Source of the DNA: Hepsetus odoe
Taxonomy: Eukaryota > Chordata > Actinopteri > Characiformes > Hepsetidae
Length of the DNA: 64,000 nt
Assembly: GCA_017165825.1 (NCBI GenBank)
Contig: CM029379.1
Span: 22,658,652-22,722,651, forward strand
Direction of reading: 5' to 3'
The first letter of the stretch is position 1. Each line of letters starts with the position of its first letter. The position numbers and the translations under genes are program-made. The notes under the pieces were generated by a model. That model ran no database searches. It was not told where the DNA came from and saw only the letters and a program-made list of their open reading frames with translations. Below, one piece after another: positions 45,100 to 56,589 of the stretch.

Positions 45100-45584
45100 C
45101 AGTACTGTGCAAAAGTTTTAGGCAGGTGTGAAAAAATGCTGTAAACAAAGAATACTTTCAGAAATATAAATAATGATTGTTTATTTTTATCAATTTACAA
45201 AATGCAAAGTGAGCGAACAAAAGAAAAATCAAAATCAAATCAATATTTGGTGTTACTACCTTTTGCCTTCGAACCAGCATCATTTCTTATACACTTGCAC
45301 AAAGTCAGGGATTTTGTAGGATTATAGTCGGTGTATGATCAACCAATTTTACCCAACAGGTGCTGATGATCATCAATGTCACACATAGGTTGAAACACAG
45401 TCATGTCTGGAACAACCTACCAGCCAAGTTCCTTCAAAAACTTTGATTTGATTTAGATTTTTCTTTTGTTCATTCACTGCATTTTGTTGATTGATGAAAA
45501 TAAATGATTAACACGTCCATTTTTTAAATCATTCTTTGTTTACAGCATTTTTTCACACCTGCCTAAAACTTTTGCACAGTACTG
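45100..45584. mobile_element. Complete Tc1-type MITE with long inverted repeats
   Basis: A 485-base element whose ends are inverted copies starting CAGTACTGTGCAAAAGTTTT. The repeats extend about 145 bases with moderate divergence beyond the first 55. TA precedes it; the right flank reads TC, probably a mutated TA. No transposase remains: the roughly 190-base centre (for example TTTTACCCAACAGGTGCTGA) is a short leftover. It is the reference copy for the fragments at 15601-15656/17767-17888 and 22656-22880. Confidence 0.92.
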
Positions 45585-45679
45585 TCTATATATTCTAATA
45601 GATAGTATCCAATCAGATACTAGATTAGGGCGATCTGTTGATTAAGTGGACATTAGCTGATTTATTGATTTATCATACA

Positions 45680-46110
45680 AATAATCCGCAAAAGCAGATT
45701 AATCCTGATGCTTTAAAAATTACACCCTGGTGCCCCAAAGCTAATTAAATCCCTTAGAAATTTAAGGCAGCCACCAGAGCCTTTTTCCAGCGGGTGCATT
45801 TGCCATATCTAGCTCTCAATCACAAGTTAGATTTTCCAGCATCCCCTAATGCCACTGAGCTGAGGGGGTGAAAGACTAACATGTGCTTCCTCTGAGACAC
45901 ATCAAACCCCACTGCTCATTCTGCTAATTCTGTTACGTCAGATAGCAGACGCCTCCACCGAGTCGACTTGTCCTGAGTGATGAGAGGAGATGGAGGGCCA
46001 ACTTACCCACCCAGAGAGATTGAGACCACTTATGCTCTCTTTGACTCCTGGTCATTGATTGCTGTGGCATTGCCAGTAATCGAGCTTTCTAACTCTATAG
46101 AAACGCTATG
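45680..46110. promoter_or_regulatory. Candidate conserved non-coding element
   Basis: Repeat-free with GCAGATTAATCC (bicoid/OTX-type core), AAAGCTAATTAAATCCC, CACCAGAGCCTTTTTCCAGC, and GTCATTGATTGCTGTGGC. No coding frame. Conservation is inferred. Confidence 0.38.
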
Positions 46111-47255
46111 ACAGTTGTGACAATTGGGAGCCCCCTCTAAATTGGAGAAACTGTAAACTTTCTTTTTATAACAAAAGACCATTTATAGCATATTTTACTT
46201 TAATCTGAGTGATTTTGCATTTTTTACAAAAAGGGGTCAGAAATACAGACATACATGTTAATAGAGCGTTTAAATCTGATATAAATGCAATTCATTATGT
46301 AACTAACAGTGTGATTGATTATCATTCACTTGCAGTCACATCGCTTGTCACAGTGGCATTAGTATGGCTAGTGTGTGTTTGGAAAAGAGAAGTTTGAAAA
46401 GACAACAGTTGATCATTTTCACTAAGGGTTGTCCGAGGTTGAGCAGCATGCTGGCCATGTAGGCTTAAAGTGTGTTTATTATTCATATTTTTAAATAAAT
46501 GAACGTTTGCCTTGTATCCTAATGAGCATACGGCTCATTAAGTGGGTGCTTATTTATTAAAATACAGTTTGATTGGCAGTTTGTTCCCAACACATTTGGT
46601 CTGTTGAACACAATGTTTCATCTGCTAGAGGAATGTCATTTTCGCATCATCTAGCTTCTCTCTGTCTCTTTCTAATTCATTCATTGTTTTATGTTTTGCT
46701 GCCTTTTTGGGTTTAGCTCACTTATCATTTTTTTTCAACAAAGAATGTTTTTGTGTTATTTTAAACCATCTCTTAACAAACCGATGCTTTCTTCTTGAAG
46801 TTAGCATGAGGCAATGTTATACTGGCTGGGGTGACTGTATGTGGGGAACAGGGTGTGAAAACATCAGTGATACTCATGACATATTAAAATCCACAACAGC
46901 TGTGCCTCATACTCTTGTACAAGTGTAAGGTAGTTTTAATCAATTGGGCCAGTCAGTGGAAGAACTGGATGGGGTTCTAATAAAGTGGCCAGTGAAAGGA
47001 AGCACAGATTATAGGCCTTAAATAAGCTGAAAGTTAGGAGTTAAATGTGTGAGTTCCTATTAAAGAGTCAAGTGAGAGTGTGGGGAGTGCAGTTTGAGAT
47101 TTCGATGTATGAGGTAGTCCAAAAGTCTTCCAGATTAAAGTGATATTGTGGCTCTGAACACAAAATGTGTGAAGCAGCATGAAGTACAGAAGAGTTTAAT
47201 GCTGTTTTTTAAAACTTGGGTCTCTGTTCTGTGAAAGACACATACACACACACAC

Positions 47256-47259
<4 letters not shown>
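46111..47259. other. Unique DNA with a Tc1-end-like scrap
   Basis: TTCTAATAAAGTGGCCAGTG at about 46976 resembles a Tc1/mariner terminus. The rest is AT-rich with no gene recognised. Confidence 0.45.

Positions 47260-47306
<47 letters not shown>
47260..47306. repeat. (GA)n microsatellite
   Basis: About 23 units, just downstream of a short CA run. Confidence 0.95.
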
Positions 47307-47308
<2 letters not shown>

Positions 47309-47406
47309 CGTCTGTGGTGCCAGGGTGTTGGTAACCGTGGTTATGTGTGCATGCCAGTCTTCTGATTAGCATGATCTCAGTCGGCTGAAGTATAACACTG
47401 CCACCT

Positions 47407-47407
<1 letters not shown>

Positions 47408-47442
<35 letters not shown>

Positions 47443-47443
47443 T

Positions 47444-47470
<27 letters not shown>
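47408..47470. repeat. (CA)n microsatellite
   Basis: CA array interrupted by TACACTCA. Confidence 0.95.
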
Positions 47471-47475
<5 letters not shown>

Positions 47476-48479
47476 TATAAAACATAACAGTCAGGCTGAG
47501 TTATCTGGCTGCTTTAAGCTGTTTCATTTACACATTCTGGCTGTTATGACCTTTGCTTTCAGAGGGATGTTTAGTGTGTAGTGCCACACTGGGTGGAGGT
47601 AGAAAACATGAGAGCACCAGTCAGTACAAACAAAAAGCACGCAGTTATCAATACTGTCATTTGAAAGTCACTGCATCACTAAAATTCTTACTTGAAAAAT
47701 GTTCTGCATTCAGAACAAAATATTATTTATACCTTACATTATAAACCATCCCCTGAAAGGTATCGGATCAGCAATACCAATTATTATTATTATTATAATT
47801 TAAAAATGACATGTATAAATAAAATAGAAGTTTAATTAATACATTATATAACTTGTCTTATCAGTGTATTTTAGATCCTGTCTTATTGACTCAATCGTTT
47901 TTACTGATGATGAGTGATTTGTATCAGAATCAGTGTTTCTGAAAATCTTCAAAGTCCTCTTGCTCAGTAAACAAGTGGTTTCCTTCTTGTCCTTTTCCAC
48001 ACTGCAAATAGTTGTACTAGCCATGCACATTATTTATGAAATGCTTCTATCAGAGTTTTCTTTTTTTTCTGAACTACAAAATTGTGTGCCTTTTTCTTAT
48101 AGACAACTCTCTGGTCTTCTTTTGTTGTTTTTGTGTAACAACAAACATTTGTCACACTCTAACGTTTCATCATTTCACTCACACTCTACTCATAGAGCTA
48201 TATTCTTTGTAATTTAATGTAGTTTAATGTATAGATATTAGTAATCAAACCTGAACTTTAAGCTTTCATCTTGTATTCTTCTTTTGACCTCAAACCCCAA
48301 AATCTTCTGTTCATAGCTAAAATTAATAAGTTAACCTTGACATCCTAATGCTTCCAGTACTTCCTGTTTCAAGTGCTATATATAAATAGTGATTATGAGT
48401 ATGTGCGTGTTCATTTGGACATTAGTTGTTCATAAATATGATTGCTACAAAACTCTAATGTAACATTTAAAAACGATAT
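47471..48479. other. Unique AT-rich DNA, no gene seen
   Basis: Nothing recognised. Confidence 0.5.
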
Positions 48480-48600
48480 ATGATTTCTTTTCTCTGGTGG
48501 AAAATGGATTCAAAGCACTCGGAGCAGCTCTCATCATTGGCCAGAGCGTTTCTGTGAGCAGATGGCCACTCTAATGAACATTTAGGCTAAATTCCATAGT
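48480..48600. promoter_or_regulatory. Small candidate conserved element
   Basis: GATTCAAAGCACTCGGAGCA and CATCATTGGCCAGAGCG lie in a balanced, repeat-free island surrounded by AT-rich DNA. Confidence 0.28.
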
Positions 48601-48787
48601 TTCCTCTTGGTATATTTTTATTCCTGGACATAATTCTGTGGTTCTTGAGTGCCAGGAAAAGGAATTATTTGACAAAACATTGCAGTTTATAGTCAAATAT
48701 TTAATTAGACATGTAACATGCTTTTGTCCATGTTTATGTTTCAAAATTAGTTGGTGACTGCAAGTAACCATGATAAAAAACATTAAT

Positions 48788-48841
48788 TCATCCATCTATC
48801 CATCCATCAATCCATCCATCTGTCAATCCATCCATCCATCC
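48788..48841. repeat. (CCAT)n microsatellite
   Basis: Interrupted ATCC tetranucleotides. Confidence 0.92.
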
Positions 48842-49559
48842 AAAACACGATCAGAGCAAACACACATTATTGAATTATTTGTCTTTTTCAAATCAACTCC
48901 AGGCCATTTTTATAGTGTATAATCTAGCAAAAATGTATGAAATATCATGAGCTTAATCTTTAAACTACTTTAAATCGTGATCAGGAATAAAGGTGCAATA
49001 AAAAGAGTGCTGAATTTGGTGAAAAGCTAGTTTAGAGACGAGGAATTGATGAATAGGTCTTAGAGCCTTAGTCAGGTCTCAGAGAACATGGTCCTTGTGA
49101 GTAAATGTTCTTGTCAGTGCAGAGAAAATAAACATATTTGGATCCTCTATTGAGTTTCTGTTGGACATCAGCTTTTCGCTTATATATGACACCACATGAC
49201 TAGTGTGGGCGGAGGTAAGCTTTCATTAAAGTTGCAAAATATTTAACTTTAGTGTTAGATGTGAGTGGGTGTGCATTAATGAACAAGCTAAATGTAATAT
49301 ATCTATGTAAGTTTTTGATTTTCTTTAAACATTTAAGAGAAGACTGTTACAGTTGCAGTTTTATTCAATGTAATGTCTCTTTAAGGGCTACGTGGTAATA
49401 ATGTCAATATTTGAGATGAATGGAAACCCCTGAGTCATTTTTTAATTTGTTTTGTAGTATGTATGACAGTTTACGTACCGAATGCAGCCTCATTTAAAAT
49501 AATGAGTTTTTTTTTGTAATGAACACAGCTCTTTCAGGCTTAAATGAGATTAAATTATT
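48842..49559. other. Unique AT-rich DNA, no gene seen
   Basis: Nothing recognised. Confidence 0.5.
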
Positions 49560-49730
49560 TCATCCACAGGCAGAAATCATTCGCACTTTTTGAAATGCTT
49601 GCTAATGCATTTGGGGTCTGGCTGCAAAATAAAGGGCAGAGAATGAGCGTGGAGAAATGCCTTGTGTTCTTAAATGAATAAGTATGAACGCATATAAATG
49701 GCACTCACCAGACTGTCCTGTTGTCAGAAT
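49560..49730. promoter_or_regulatory. Candidate conserved element
   Basis: TTGCTAATGCATTTGGGGTC and AATAAAGGGCAGAGAATGAG lie in repeat-free DNA just upstream of CA arrays. Motif evidence only. Confidence 0.28.
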
Positions 49731-49897
49731 TTCAATCATTTTCCCAAACAGGTCTTTTTTTTGTTCTGTCTCTCTCTCTCTGACACACACACATACACAC
49801 ACAGATGGCAGTGAGGTCGAAGCGCTTTAATGAATTTTCAAAGAGGGCATCGTTGGCAATATTAAAAGGGAAAGCTAACCTTCAACTCTTCTGACAC

Positions 49898-49919
49898 TCA
49901 CACAAATACACACACACTC

Positions 49920-49998
<79 letters not shown>

Positions 49999-50014
49999 CA
50001 TACACAGACACACA
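49898..50014. repeat. (CA)n, 117 bp
   Basis: CA array with AATA, TCA, AA, TG and GA interruptions. Confidence 0.96.
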
Positions 50015-50109
50015 CTGAAAGCGACGGCCAGTGGTCTGATTTTTTCAGTCTAATGTCTGAGTGTTGGTAGGCTGCCCAGTTTGTCCCTTGTTTGTGTGTG
50101 TATGTGTGT

Positions 50110-50235
50110 GCATGTATGTGTTTGTGCTGGAGATGAATTAGCCCCCTCCTGCAGGCCAAAGGTCAATTTTAATAATGAGTTTATATATGTGTGGAATGGG
50201 CCACATCCAACTGCAGTCCAAATATTCATGGTGGA
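50110..50235. promoter_or_regulatory. Candidate conserved element
   Basis: GATGAATTAGCCCCCTCCTG, CAGGCCAAAGGTCAATTTTA (a nuclear-receptor-like half site) and CCAAATATTCATGG, with no repeats. Confidence 0.3.
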
Positions 50236-50841
50236 TTAAACACAAACACACTCAAATACACACATCGCGTAGACAGAAAGAGGAGGTCACCATATCATAA
50301 ACAAGATATAAAACCAGAACAATACAACATTGTGAAGAGCAGATCCAGTTAAAGAGTGAAAAATATCAGGTGAACTAACAGGACATTTGGCTTTAGAGAA
50401 ACTCAAAGCCCAAAGTAGCTAAACCAACGAATAGATTTTTTAAAAAAGCAGTTGGAACTGATGTTGAGTGATACTATTGGCCGAGAGCTGGTGACTGTTT
50501 AAAACATAACTAGATTATGGTGGTGTTATTCAGCAGCAGATTTGTATAATGACTCATATAAATGCTAAGCTGTGGGGAGCTGGCCAGTCCAGAGTGGATT
50601 GTGTCGTATTTGTGTTTTTATCTTCAAATTTTTTTTTTTTTCTTTCTACTTTTCACAAATCTCTCTCTGGCTGTAGACTACCCAGTGCCTAATTTGATTT
50701 ATGGGATTTAGAGACTGAATATAATTAACCAGAGGATTCTCCTCACTGATTCCCTCTCTGGAAAGCTCCATGTTACTGTTTGTTGATGTGTGCATAATAG
50801 GACTTTCACAATTACTCAGTAAAGATTAATAGACTAAAATG
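50236..50841. other. Unique DNA, no gene seen
   Basis: Nothing recognised. Confidence 0.5.
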
Positions 50842-50933
50842 TACAAAATCAGCCACAACAAAAGATCCATTGTAAGGTCGACAACATTGACTGTCTGGTT
50901 TTATTTTACCTGTCAATCAGGAAAGATATATTA

Positions 50934-51187
50934 AAGTGAAAGTGAAAGTCCTTGTCATCGCGAGGTCACAGCACAGCACACAGTGAACCACAACGAAATT
51001 GGACCTCTGCATTTAACCCATGCTCAAACACCGTGCAGCAGTGGGCAGCTTTTGAAAGCGCTCAGGGAGCAGTGACGGGGACGGTACCTTGCTCAAGGGT
51101 ACCTCAGGGCAACCTATTGGTGAGGGAATCAATCCCACAATCTTCCGATGCGAGGGCAACTCCCTAACCACTAGGCCACCACTGCCC
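50934..51187 (-). mobile_element. V-SINE-like element, full length, nested in Tc1
   Basis: Minus-strand SINE of 254 bases: head GGGCAGTGGTGGCCTAGTGG (A box), B-box-like GGGATTGATTCCC, core GAGGTACCCTTGAGCAAGGT, GTTGTGGTTCACTGTGTGCT, and a CTTTCACTTTCACTTT tail. ATATTA is duplicated at 50928-50933 and 51188-51193. Removing the SINE and one ATATTA restores continuous Tc1 sequence. It is among the best preserved copies in the window. Confidence 0.94.
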
Positions 51188-51680
51188 ATATTAGGAGGCA
51201 AATGAACAGTAAGTTCTTGTAGTTCATGTGTTGGAAGCTGGACAAATTGAGCCTGTGTCTCAGCGATTTTGATAAGGCCAAACAGTGAGGGGTAGAATAA
51301 TGAGTCAGAGCACCTACAGCATGTCTGGACTTTTTTCTGATATGCAGTGTTTGGTATCTACCAAAAGTGATTCAATGAAGGATGACCTGAATCAGAGACG
51401 TGGTATTGGGTGCCCAAGACTCATGGGAGGGAAGCCAGGCCCATCTGGTTTAAATCCACAGGAGATCTACTAGAGCATAACTTGCTAAAAAAGTTGGCAG
51501 TGATGGAAAGGTGTCAGACCCACAGTCCATCACAGATTGCTATGTTTCTTGTATAGTTCCACAGACTACAAAGCAATGGACACGTGAGCATCAGAACTAG
51601 ACCACTGTAGCAATGGAAGAAGTTACCCTGGTCTGGTTTTTCTTTTACATCATGTGGTGGTCGGGTGCGTACTGTCAATT
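51188..51680 (+). pseudogene. Tc1-like transposase relic (third family)
   Basis: Broken plus-strand coding sequence. The paired-like DNA-binding region is recognisable as a run through CGATTTTGATAAGGCCAAAC (about 51264), then GTATCTACCAAAAGTGATTC and TGGACACGTGAGCATCAGAA. The first catalytic region appears at CAATGGAAGAAGTTACCCTG, and TTTTACATCATGTGG follows it. In the family, the WSDES motif with the first catalytic Asp lies between these last two; here those codons are deleted (CTGGTCTGGTTTTTCTTTTA). Several blocks are missing and frames are shifted; no function remains. Confidence 0.82.
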
Positions 51681-51691
51681 ACCTGGGGATG

Positions 51692-52116
51692 AAATCTTAG
51701 AACTGTTTCTTGCCTTTGAGGTTGTGATTGGATTTGGAAACGTTAACGTATTTTTTCTGACACGTTACTGAAAAAGCGTTTCAGATGTGTCAAAACATCA
51801 AACTCTGTATCTGCATCATGTGCACATCTTGTCTCTCTCTCTTTCTCTCTCTCTGGAGTGGCTCCAGGTGGCCATCTTGGCCCTGATGGACTCTGTGTGT
51901 GTGTATCTGTGTGTGTATCTGTGTGTATAAAGCAGCTGCCGTAGTTTACGCTCCGTTGATCAGGTTAAAGTGTGACACCAGCATAGGGAATGCTTGCTGT
52001 CACTGCACTAATTGAACAATAATAAGAACCTGCTTTCGTTTTCATACACTGACATGATTTCCTCCACTAACTTGTCCATCCATCCAGCCATCCAACCTGC
52101 TTTTGGAGGTGGTGCA
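51692..52116. other. Unique DNA, no gene seen
   Basis: Short CT run at 51833-51854 and GTGTGTATCT repeats at 51895-51927. No gene. Confidence 0.5.
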
Positions 52117-52154
<38 letters not shown>

Positions 52155-52171
52155 CACACACACACACACAT
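52117..52171. repeat. (CA)n microsatellite
   Basis: CA units with a TAGA interruption. Confidence 0.95.
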
Positions 52172-52743
52172 ACAGCATTAGCATGACCAATAAAATTTTT
52201 TGACTCTATACAGGTCTAGAAGGTTGTTAGTCCTTTAGTTGGGTTCCCTCCCTCTGGAAAAACAAGCAGCAACTGAGGTTGTCTTAGTGTCCACATCAGC
52301 AAAACAGATGTAAACAAATATTTTGCAAGTAAACCGTCACAGCTGATTGGACACATTTGCTGACAAATCTGTGATAAAATGAGGACTTTTTTCTTTCTTT
52401 TTTCTGTGCAATGAGTAAAATTTCCACTCATACCCTAAGTGGCCTGTTGCTTTTACAGAAGGCAGAAAAGAAGAATATAATTGATGTATGCAGTTGTATG
52501 TGCATGAGTATTTTAAGATGGTTTTAAATGAGCAAGGATCTGCTATGTAATTACCCAATCAGGGCTCATTAAGAGATGATAAACACATGGCATCGATTCA
52601 AAACAGTGAGAAATCTGTTCTTTGCTCAAACCAAAAGCAGGTCTACTTTATAACAGATTAACCTAAATTTCCTCTTATTTACTACAATACTATTTAGTCT
52701 AATGAGAAACTGTTGCACATCGGTTTTGTAAAAAATTCATTTT
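52172..52743. other. Unique DNA, no gene seen
   Basis: Nothing recognised. Confidence 0.5.
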
Positions 52744-52792
52744 AATTTACATTTACAGCATTTGGCGGAGGCTCTTGTCTTGAGTGACATAC
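52744..52792 (-). mobile_element. DANA-like SINE 3' tail scrap
   Basis: ATTTACATTTACAGCATTTG and GCGGAGGCTCTTGTCTTGAG are the reversed tail of the family at 6066 and 33771. The rest of the element is absent. Confidence 0.65.
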
Positions 52793-52855
52793 TTGAGTGC
52801 TTTGTGGTTTCCCCAAGAAATCCCTCTCAGTAGAAAACTCATACTTGATTTAGGT

Positions 52856-53035
52856 CAAGTCAAGTCAGTTTTATTTATTTAGTGCTTTTAGCAACTGTTG
52901 CAGTCACAAAGTAACTTTATAAAATCTGGGTTCGAGCCAAAGGCTACAAAGGCAAAACCCTAAAAATAAAACAGGAGGATGAAACCTTGGAGGAACCAAG
53001 ACTGCGATAGGGAACCGTTCCAGATAAACAAGAAG
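52856..53035 (+). mobile_element. Unnamed teleost interspersed repeat fragment
   Basis: CAAGTCAAGTCAG, TTTATTTATTTAGTGCTTTT, CAGTCACAAAGTAACTTTAT, and the strongly recognisable GAAACCTTGGAGGAACCAAG then GATAGGGAACC match the order of a common teleost repeat. I know it only as an unnamed or SINE-like family. Confidence 0.55.
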
Positions 53036-56000
53036 GTAAAATAAGTGATATTTTTAGGTTTTAAAGATTTAAGCGCTGATTGCTGATACAGTCTGGGTTA
53101 TGAGATCCATTATAGTCTGTAATTAGGAGTTCATTAAATAGTTTTGAGCTGGTAGTAGCAGTTCTTTTTGAGTCTGGGTAACTGGGTAACAGAGTATTCT
53201 TGGTTTATGGCAGTGTTGTGGGTGATCCAGGATAATGTAGCTTTTCTGGAGTACAAGTGGCAAGAAGTGTGAGATAATGGTTGATTCAATCTAGAAGAAA
53301 GAGCTTTTAGCCACTTAAAATGTGTTACACATTAAGACAAAATCTCCAGCAGATTTTTTGTTTATTTCTTTAAGTTCTCATTGGGTTTTCAGTTGTCATT
53401 AAAAGAAGGTAAAGGACTAAGCAGTTCTGATATCAAGGAAGCTATAGGAGTTAAGACTGAGAAGTAAGTCTACATAGCAAAGTTTAGAATATGTCTTGTT
53501 TCCATTTTGCTTTGTTTCGGTTAATCAAAGTGCAGTTCTGTAAGTTGAACTTTTGCATCTTTTGAACATTGGCATTGGCATTTTTACAAAAGTGCACACT
53601 TTTGGATGGAAAAAAGGATCTCTGCCAAAGTTATTAAATGCAACTTGGCAAACTTTAGGGAAATTAGAAACGCTCCCTCTGTGGATGCAGCAAGATATGT
53701 GTGCATATCATCATCCTTGTCCACATGTTTAAATGTGTTACCTGTTGAATGTGAAGGAGAAACAGTGATTAGATGACAAGAATTCTTTTTTAAACAAACC
53801 TTAAGGCCTTTTATTAAGATCATCACTGCTGGGTAATAGAGGAACTATTTTAGACTTTTCTCAGACTTGTGCCTAGTTTATTAACCCAAATGCTTTGGCT
53901 CACATTAACTAGTTTTTAATACATTTCATTACAGTTCTCAAGAATCACATCTATAACAGATTGTACTGTACTCTTTTGCCACACTGCCTCTGCGTGGTCA
54001 GCTTTCCTTGTGAAACTCCTTACCAACATGACAGGCAAGAGCAGTTGTAGTTCATCAATCTATCTAAGCGATAGTCAAAAATTTCGGTGTTTCATTTGTT
54101 TATTATATTTATGATGCTACCTATGTGTGTTTGTGAAATTGCGTGTGATTTGTGCTATTGTTAATTTGCTATTGTATTGTGAAGGTTGTTAATTATGATC
54201 TGCAGACCAGATTCAAAGCATCAACTGGAACAAGTTGTGTTATATATTGTATTTGGTTGCTGGGCTGTTTTTTTAGGGCTACAGTAGGTTTCAAACTGAA
54301 CTTTTTGTTTTTTTTCCCAGATGGAATTCTGCCATGCTATTGTAAGGTTAGGACTGAGTTTTGTCAGGCTATCATTTTTAGACTGAAATTTGTTTTTATT
54401 TGGATTTCAGTCATTTTCAGGCTGAGTTTTGACAGGTTATGGGTAAACACTAGATGTGGCACAGTTAAGGTAAAAGTAGGACAGACTTACAAGGAAGATT
54501 AAGCTGAAGAAACGAGATCATAAAATGAGCAGACCTACGAGATCCTCTTTTTAACAAAGCTTTATCTCACTTTCTTATTAAGCTCTCTTCTGAACCCAGT
54601 ATGTATGTTTAGCTGCCGTCCAGGTCTTTCTGACTGTATCAGACTCTTTTAGTTTTTCATTGACCCTGCACTTATCAGAAAAAAAAACAAAAAAACAAAT
54701 CCCACACTGCCTTTAAAGCATTGCTGGCTCGTATTTTTCTCCCAGTCAAATTTTTGTATTAATTCATTTTCACCCCCAACACTGGTAAAAGACAAGGTAA
54801 CATATTTCTGTTTTAACATATTTTAACATTTATGCAGACTTTTAAATGTATCTCTTGTGGGTTGTTTATGGGCTACTGTCTTCTGTTCTAGTGTTTAAAA
54901 GCATTAACTGTTCAGTTGTTAATAAATTAATATGTTCTTTTCAACATGTATATAAAATGAAAGTAGAAAGGATTAAATTTTTTTTTCTTTGATTTTGGAA
55001 ATTTTCCAAAGATAGAATTGGGCATACTGTCTCACTCTGTGCAAAAATGAAATAAATAAAATTGAAATCAGCAGAAAATGTTGAAAGTGAAGATTTAAAG
55101 CTGTAAATGCTCTTTGTAAATTGAATGTAAATGTAATTCACTTTCTAACATACTATGTTTATTTTGTTTTTATCTTACTAACATAATGAATATTTATTGT
55201 TTTGCCATGAATACATTTTTTTTTTTTAATTCTGGATAAAAATAAACTGAAGTTAGTACTTTTTTATCGCTTTTGGTCAGTAGCACATGGTTTTCTTTCA
55301 GCAGAGACTGACTGTGCGATAGGTTGGATGAGAGGTTATGGCTAAAAGAATTACAGTGCTAAAGCTGACAGCTGGGACCACTAGCATCAAGGAGAAAAGA
55401 AAGAATGGGGTATGGGGGGAATAGAACAAACTTTTTTTTTTTTTCTCCTCTCCTTTTTTTAAGCGGATCAGAAGCTTTAGGGGTCCCCATGGACGTCTTA
55501 AAACAAGGAGTTGAAAAGTGAAGATGGAAACAGGCATAATCCAACATATATCTATCCTTCTTACTGTTGAGCAGAGCCAGAAGCACTTTCAGCAGGACTA
55601 AAGCACCACAACGCTTCTTCACTCAAATCAGTTACTGTTTGTTTCATTAAAGCAGGTGCTCGAGGACTGGTGAGGCTATAATGAAATCAAATATGGGGGG
55701 GTGGTGTATTTATTTATTGGCGAACTATCCTTTAATGAATAATCAATTTTTAATTGCACATGTTTTGGCCATCACTGGAGCATCTTCCTGCACTAAATCA
55801 TCCTCCGTTCCTCAAGGACAGAGTTACTATAAACCTTCACTTGCCTGGTCTATACCCTGGACCACAGTGACTTGTCATGTGTAATGTGTGTGTTGCTACT
55901 GCCAGTGTAAAGCTTCATAAATTTACTCTTAGTGTCACATAAAAACACATGCTGTATTTAACTGTTTCTGATTCAAAAACAGTCTCTCTGTCTGCATGTC

Positions 56001-56317
56001 CAGCAGCTAAATGTGTTTTCTTTTATCTGTGTACAATTATAAAAGTTACCAAGTGTGGTCCAGCAGTTGAATGGATGATAAAGAATCTCAGGGTTGAGAA
56101 TAGTTAAGGATAGAGTCCAAATCAGATCTCCTTTGCTTACAGTTGTGAATAGTGAAAATCCTCCTTTTTTAATTGGAATTCCCATTTTATTGCAAACCAC
56201 TTTCTCTCGTCTAATTCACACACTCATATTCTCTTACATCCCCCCGTAATCTCTACAAACTCACTGATGGAGAGGAGTCACAAGCCCTCTCATGGCAGAG
56301 TGCGTGATAAATGATTG
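53036..56317. other. AT-rich unique DNA, no gene seen
   Basis: 3.3 kb without microsatellites over about 25 bp or recognised transposons. Includes a T-rich acceptor-like site at about 54302-54320 (see rejected items). The longest frames (about 116 codons at 54152-54502) show no known motif. Confidence 0.5.
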
Positions 56318-56353
56318 CGTGTGCGTGTGTGTGCGTGTGTGTGTGTGTGTGTG
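56318..56353. repeat. (GT)n microsatellite
   Basis: GT with GC interruptions. Confidence 0.93.
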
Positions 56354-56445
56354 CATGTGTACAGCTCTCAGATAGAGCACACACTGACTTTCACACTGCT
56401 AGCTATTGCTGCAAATTCAACAGTAACTGATTGTTCACCTCTCTG

Positions 56446-56470
56446 TCTGTCTCTCTCTCTCTCTCTCTCT
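56446..56470 (+). promoter_or_regulatory. Polypyrimidine tract of a putative 3' splice site
   Basis: TCTGTCTCTCTCT-type CU-rich tract leading directly to TGCAG at 56470-56474. Branch-point-like words AGTAACTGATTG lie at about 56421-56432, roughly 45 bases upstream. A CU-rich tract next to UGC is the arrangement seen at many neural microexons. It could also be an ordinary (CT)n repeat that resembles one. Confidence 0.4.
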
Positions 56471-56474
56471 GCAG

Positions 56475-56498
56475 ATGTGACCAAGCGCATCAGGAGAG
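56475..56498 (+). CDS. Possible 24-nt microexon
   Basis: A segment of 24 bases between a good acceptor (CU-rich tract, TGCAG) and a near-consensus donor (GAGAG then GTAAGAG at 56499). The length is a multiple of three, so its inclusion would keep the frame. If the preceding exon ends in G it reads DVTKRIRR, continuing into the next exon with the final G; another phase reads CDQAHQE; the third contains a TGA. The basic peptide would suit a linker or binding-surface switch, but I cannot match it to a gene. No other exon is visible in the window, so if real the gene lies on the plus strand with very long introns. Confidence 0.35.
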
Positions 56499-56542
56499 GT
56501 AAGAGATTTAGTATTGGTTTTAATTGGCTTAATTGGCTATAA

Positions 56543-56589
56543 ACACACACACACACATACGCACATGCACACACACACACACACACACA
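56543..56589. repeat. (CA)n microsatellite
   Basis: CA with TACGCACATG interruption, 45 bases downstream of the putative donor. Confidence 0.93.

Larger units (their letters stand above)
50842..51691 (+). mobile_element. Tc1-like element (third family) carrying a SINE
   Basis: The left end TACAAAATCAGCCACAAC is a decayed inverted repeat. ACATTGACTGTC and TTACCTGTCAATCAGGAAAG lead to the SINE at 50934. After it, AACAGTAAGTTCTTGTAGTT resumes the element exactly where it broke. A transposase relic follows to about 51691, where similarity stops without a right inverted repeat. Same family as 24223-24536, but here the transposase region is partly kept. Confidence 0.85.

Noticed and set aside
54302..54347. 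Second microexon candidate (21 bases after TTTTTTTTCCCAG, then GTAAGG)
   Set aside because: The acceptor tract is good, but the putative exon ends in ATT rather than AG. The surrounding 150 bases contain several similar T-rich AG sites, so it is weaker than 56475-56498.
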